From Oligoflexia bacterium (GTDB lineage: Bacteria; Bdellovibrionota; UBA1018): a stretch of 8,394 nucleotides of DNA. Below the pieces are notes generated by a model. The model had not been told where the DNA came from. It worked only from the letters and a program-made list of their open reading frames with translations, and did not search any database. The position numbers were made by a program, and so were the translations under genes. How positions within the stretch are numbered: the first letter of the stretch is position 1; every line of letters starts with the position of its first letter. The stretch lies in NCBI GenBank assembly GCA_903928955.1, contig CAIYTD010000229.1, forward strand, positions 1 through 8,394, given 5' to 3'. This document shows positions 5,053 through 8,394 of this stretch, piece after piece.

Positions 5053-6924
5053 TCAGTCCACTCTCTCGCTTCGTTTTACACTGCGTAGATTTAATTGTAG
5101 AACTTTCTTTCGGAGTCGAATCGATTTCGGAGTCACTTCGATCCACTCATCTTCATCAATCCACTCAATGCATTGCTCGAGAGACATTTTTCGAATTCCA
5201 GACAAGGTAACCAAAAGCTCGGCATGAGCAGCACGAATGTTCGTAAGCTTCTTTTCTTTACAAGGGTTCACATTTAAATCGTTATCCTTATTATGCTCCC
5301 CTACTATCATTCCTTCATAAACCGGAACACCTGGACCTACAAACATCGTTCCTCGATCTTCTAGTCCCAGAAGCCCATATTCCACAGTATCACCGGTGCG
5401 GTCCGAAATCAGCGATCCGCTCGTTCGATGAGGAAGATCCCCTTTATGGGGTCCATATCCTAAGAGCAAAGTACTAAACAAGCCAGCACCACGCGTAACC
5501 GTCAGATAACGCGATCGCATTCCTAATAAACCGCGAGTCGGAATATCGAACTCTAATCGAACTCGGCTCCCATCCACTCCAGAGCCTCCGTCGTATTTCG
5601 TCAAAAGGCCTTTTCGGCTTTGAAACATATTAGTGACATCGCCTACAGCGGTTGCAGGAAGATCTAAAACGGCCCGTTCCATGGGTTCCAGCCGATGGCC
5701 TTTTTCGTCCTCTTTGTATAAAACGGTTGGTTTTCCAATCATGAATTCAAAATTTTCTCGTCTCATTTGCTCAATCAAAATAGCAAACTGTAACTCTCCA
5801 CGACCTAAAACTCGGAATTGATCATTGGTAGCAGTTTCTTCTAACCTCAATGCAACATTTTGTCGAACTTCTCTCAAAAGCCGATCCCGTAATTTTCTGG
5901 ACTGAATAGCCTCTCCTTCTTTTCCAGAAAGAGGAGAAGTATTGACCGAAAAAATCATCCCTAATGTTGGCTTTTCGACATAGATTCTAGGCAATGGAGG
6001 GAGTTCATCGGAGCCAGCTAATGTATCTCCAATCTCAATCAGTTCACTTCCAGCCAAAACAGCAATGTCCCCCGCAAAAACCTCAGGTACGTCTACTTGC
6101 TTTAAACCTTCATAAGTAAATAACTGACTCGTCGAAAAACTTTCCTGACGGGGATTTCCCAATTCATCAATTCCCCTCCGAATAATTCTCTGCCCTTTCT
6201 TGACAGAGCCAGAAACAATCCGACCTATTGCTAATCTTCCGACGTAATCGGAGTACGAAAGGTTGGAGACCAACATCTGAAAACCGGAATGACCTAAAAC
6301 TTTTGGAGGAGGAATGTCTTTTAGCACTTCATCAAAAAGAGGCTGAAGAGAGCCCTTTCGAGCCCCGTTCAGATACTCGGGCACCTGATTAAAATCGAGA
6401 GTGCACCACCCCTGTCTGGCACACGCATAAATAATCGGAAAATTAGCTTGTGCTTCTGAAGCGCCTAGATCAATAAACAAATCAAAAGCTTGATTCACGA
6501 CTTCTTCCACCCGAGCATCTGGGCGATCGACTTTATTGATAACCAAAATGACCTTTAAACCCTGAGCAAGAGCTTTTTGTAGAACAAATCGTGTCTGAGG
6601 AAGTGGCCCTTCTGCAGCATCCACCAATAAAAGAGCACCATCCACCATCCCCATGATACGCTCGACCTCACCACCGAAGTCAGCATGGCCAGGAGTATCT
6701 ACAATGTTAATCTTAGTATCACCTACCTGAACGGAGGTATTCTTAGCAAGGATAGTAATCCCCCTCTCTCGTTCGAGATCCATCGAGTCCATCACTCGAT
6801 CTGAAACAGTTTGATGCTGCTGAAAAGTACCTGCCTGACGTAGAAGAAAGTCGACCAAAGTTGTTTTGCCATGATCGACGTGGGCAATAATACAAATATT
6901 ACGTAAATTTTGAGAAACTTGCAT
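5053..6924 (-). CDS. typA: Translational GTPase TypA/BipA, 623 aa
   Basis: TypA is an EF-G-like GTPase that binds the ribosome and is needed for 50S assembly and growth in cold or stress. The G domain shows G1 AHVDHGKT (14-21), G2 RGITI (54-58), G3 DTPGHADF (76-83) and G4 NKVD (130-133). The beta-barrel and EF-G-like domains follow, then the TypA-specific C-terminal domain with YEGMIVGEHNKDNDLNVNP, KKLTNIRA and EVTPKSIRLRKK. That last block separates it from LepA and EF-G. Length is slightly above the usual 605-615 because of a short basic tail. The ATG has AGGAAG at a rather long 12-base spacing. It lies 35 bases after pntB with no terminator between, so it is probably the last gene of the pnt operon. 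Confidence 0.97.
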   Translation of the reverse strand: MQVSQNLRNICIIAHVDHGKTTLVDFLLRQAGTFQQHQTVSDRVMDSMDLERERGITILAKNTSVQVGDTKINIVDTPGHADFGGEVERIMGMVDGALLLVDAAEGPLPQTRFVLQKALAQGLKVILVINKVDRPDARVEEVVNQAFDLFIDLGASEAQANFPIIYACARQGWCTLDFNQVPEYLNGARKGSLQPLFDEVLKDIPPPKVLGHSGFQMLVSNLSYSDYVGRLAIGRIVSGSVKKGQRIIRRGIDELGNPRQESFSTSQLFTYEGLKQVDVPEVFAGDIAVLAGSELIEIGDTLAGSDELPPLPRIYVEKPTLGMIFSVNTSPLSGKEGEAIQSRKLRDRLLREVRQNVALRLEETATNDQFRVLGRGELQFAILIEQMRRENFEFMIGKPTVLYKEDEKGHRLEPMERAVLDLPATAVGDVTNMFQSRKGLLTKYDGGSGVDGSRVRLEFDIPTRGLLGMRSRYLTVTRGAGLFSTLLLGYGPHKGDLPHRTSGSLISDRTGDTVEYGLLGLEDRGTMFVGPGVPVYEGMIVGEHNKDNDLNVNPCKEKKLTNIRAAHAELLVTLSGIRKMSLEQCIEWIDEDEWIEVTPKSIRLRKKVLQLNLRSVKRSERVD

Positions 6925-6959
6925 ATAAGAAAACTACTTCCTAACTGACAATGTGTAGG

Positions 6960-8348
6960 CTAAGCACCTCGAATTGCTGCAACGAGGGCCTCACAGGTTG
7001 CTTTGGCATCGCCAAAGATTAAAGAGCAATTGGGGTAATAAAATAAAGCGTTATCCACTCCTGAATATCCAGCTTTCATCGATCGCTTACTGACAAAAAT
7101 ATGTTTTGTCTTATAAACATCTAAAATAGGCATACCATAAAGAGGGCTGGATTTATCGCTCTTTGCAGCCGGATTCACAACGTCGTTAGCTCCAATGACT
7201 AGGCCTACGTCCGCTGAAGAAAACTCGCCATTTATTTCATCCATTTCAAAAACGCAATCATACGGGATATCGGACTCAGCTAAAAGAACATTCATATGCC
7301 CTGGCATTCGTCCAGCTACCGGATGGATCGCAAACTTAACTTCTACCCCTTTTTCAGTCAGTATCTCGTAGAGATCTTTAACCGCATGTTGAGCTTGTGC
7401 AACGGCCAAGCCATAGCCTGGGATAATGATGACTTTTGAAGAGTTTTCAAGCAAAAAAGCAGCATCTTCAGCAGAAGCCGATTGAACACCTTTACTCGCT
7501 GCTTGAGCAACAGTGGAGTTCTGAGTTGGGTCTCCCCCTACTCCCCCAAAAATAACACTCAAAATAGAGCGATTCATCGCTTGACACATAATATAAGATA
7601 AAATCGCACCACTACTTCCCACTAACGCACCGGTGGTAATCAAAAGCTGATTATTTAGAATAAATCCAGTCGCTGAGGCCGCCCATCCTGAATAAGAATT
7701 CAACATCGAAACTACTACTGGCATATCTGCTCCACCAATAGGTAAAACCAACAAAAAACCGAGTGCTAATGCAATACCTATTAGGACTCCAAAGGACAAA
7801 ATATCCTGGGTCATTGTAAAATAAGCGCCGCATCCCAGCAAAGACAAGCCTAAGAAAAGATTGAGTAAATGTTGACCCCAGAAAACAAGAGGACTTGACT
7901 TGAGAATCTCTTGCAATTTACCAAATGCAACGAGGGACCCAGTAAAAGTGATCGCACCAATGACGCTGCCCACGGCTAGTTCGATGAGCGCAATAGGACT
8001 CAGCTCACTCGATCCGGAATGAGACAGAAAGGTGCCCACAGCTACCAGCACAGCAGACAACCCAACAAAACTATGAAGTAACGCTACCAACTGCGGCATA
8101 GCGGTCATACTAATACGCAGAGCCAAAGCAATCCCTACAACTCCACCACCCAACAACGCCCAAATCCAGGTATAATTTTTAATCTCAGGATTCATCCATG
8201 TGACTGAAACAGCGAGTGCCATCCCAATCATAGCCAACATATTTCCACGTAAAGCTGTTTTTGGAGAACTCAAACCTTTGAGTCCATAAATAAACAGAAT
8301 TGTGGCTATTAAATAGGCAAAAGCAAAAAAGTCAGCGCTCAGTTCCAT
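6960..8348 (-). CDS. pntB: NAD(P) transhydrogenase subunit beta (PntB), 462 aa
   Basis: With PntA this inner-membrane enzyme uses inward proton flow to transfer hydride from NADH to NADP+, supplying NADPH. The first ~260 residues are eight or nine membrane helices, with the conserved His92 (LLHSFVGL), Asp208 in GGADMPVVVSMLNSYSGW, and GALVGSSGAILSYIMC. Residues about 285-462 form the NADP-binding domain III: GYGLAVAQAQH (311-321), HPVAGRMPGHMNVLLAE (342-358), GANDVVNPAA (386-395), KRSM (421-424, the 2'-phosphate site) and GYSGVDNALFY. Length equals that of the E. coli protein and no key residue is missing. A GGAG lies 11 bases before the ATG. It follows the pntA end by 25 bases and precedes typA by 35. 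Confidence 0.98.
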   Translation of the reverse strand: MELSADFFAFAYLIATILFIYGLKGLSSPKTALRGNMLAMIGMALAVSVTWMNPEIKNYTWIWALLGGGVVGIALALRISMTAMPQLVALLHSFVGLSAVLVAVGTFLSHSGSSELSPIALIELAVGSVIGAITFTGSLVAFGKLQEILKSSPLVFWGQHLLNLFLGLSLLGCGAYFTMTQDILSFGVLIGIALALGFLLVLPIGGADMPVVVSMLNSYSGWAASATGFILNNQLLITTGALVGSSGAILSYIMCQAMNRSILSVIFGGVGGDPTQNSTVAQAASKGVQSASAEDAAFLLENSSKVIIIPGYGLAVAQAQHAVKDLYEILTEKGVEVKFAIHPVAGRMPGHMNVLLAESDIPYDCVFEMDEINGEFSSADVGLVIGANDVVNPAAKSDKSSPLYGMPILDVYKTKHIFVSKRSMKAGYSGVDNALFYYPNCSLIFGDAKATCEALVAAIRGA

Positions 8349-8373
8349 AATCTACCCATCTCCACTTTTTCCT

Positions 8374-8394
8374 CTATTTTTTCTTTTTAAACAT
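8374..8394 (-). CDS. pntA: C-terminal end of probable PntA membrane subunit (partial, at right edge)
   Basis: On the minus strand the last six codons read MFKKKK before a TAG, 25 bases upstream of pntB. PntA (or PntAB in three-gene versions) commonly ends in a similar MLxMFRK-type basic tail and lies directly before pntB. The call therefore rests on a very short match plus position. Whether pntA is one gene or split cannot be seen here. Confidence 0.6.
   Translation of the reverse strand: MFKKKK

Noticed and set aside
5012..5227. Plus-strand open frame after the cold-shock gene
   Set aside because: It begins inside the intergenic hairpin and is otherwise antisense to the conserved typA C-terminus.

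Overview
The window reads as a chromosomal segment of an A+T-rich Gram-negative bacterium. Envelope and division clues are a lipobox protein, two Sec-type signal peptides, an FtsB/DivIC-like divisome protein and a proton-translocating transhydrogenase. An Nfu protein with the Nfu_N + NifU layout (the mitochondrial/alphaproteobacterial type) and the eno-ftsB pairing point to a proteobacterium-like lineage. Alphaproteobacteria and Bdellovibrionota both fit; I cannot decide from sequence alone.

Left part (1-1748) is accessory in character. It opens with the right end of an IS5-like insertion sequence: the transposase C-terminus and a probable terminal inverted repeat. Two unrecognised exported proteins follow on the minus strand, a small lipoprotein and a 214-residue secreted protein whose start is set by a good AGGAG site before a GTG. 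Positions 1210-1748 hold no intact gene. They contain an AT-rich hairpin cluster, a degraded minus-strand coding remnant, and a strong two-part hairpin terminator for nfu.

Middle part (1749-5047): nfu (Fe-S cluster carrier, minus strand) diverges from a plus-strand cluster of a secreted CxxC protein of unknown function, enolase (eno) and an FtsB-like protein. The eno stop and ftsB start overlap as ATGA. A cold-shock domain protein with its own TTGACA promoter follows. A long imperfect hairpin sits between it and the convergent typA.

Right part (5053-8394) is a minus-strand operon entering from the right edge: the last six codons of a probable pntA, then pntB, then typA/bipA, with gaps of 25 and 35 bases. 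PntAB uses the proton-motive force to make NADPH; TypA is a ribosome-associated GTPase linked to stress and cold growth.

Most of the window is housekeeping and I see no convincing new multi-gene system. The points most worth checking are the coding-like open frame running in phase into eno, the palindrome sitting where the eno Shine-Dalgarno should be, the alternative hairpins near 1340-1389, and the decayed gene at 1402-1593.
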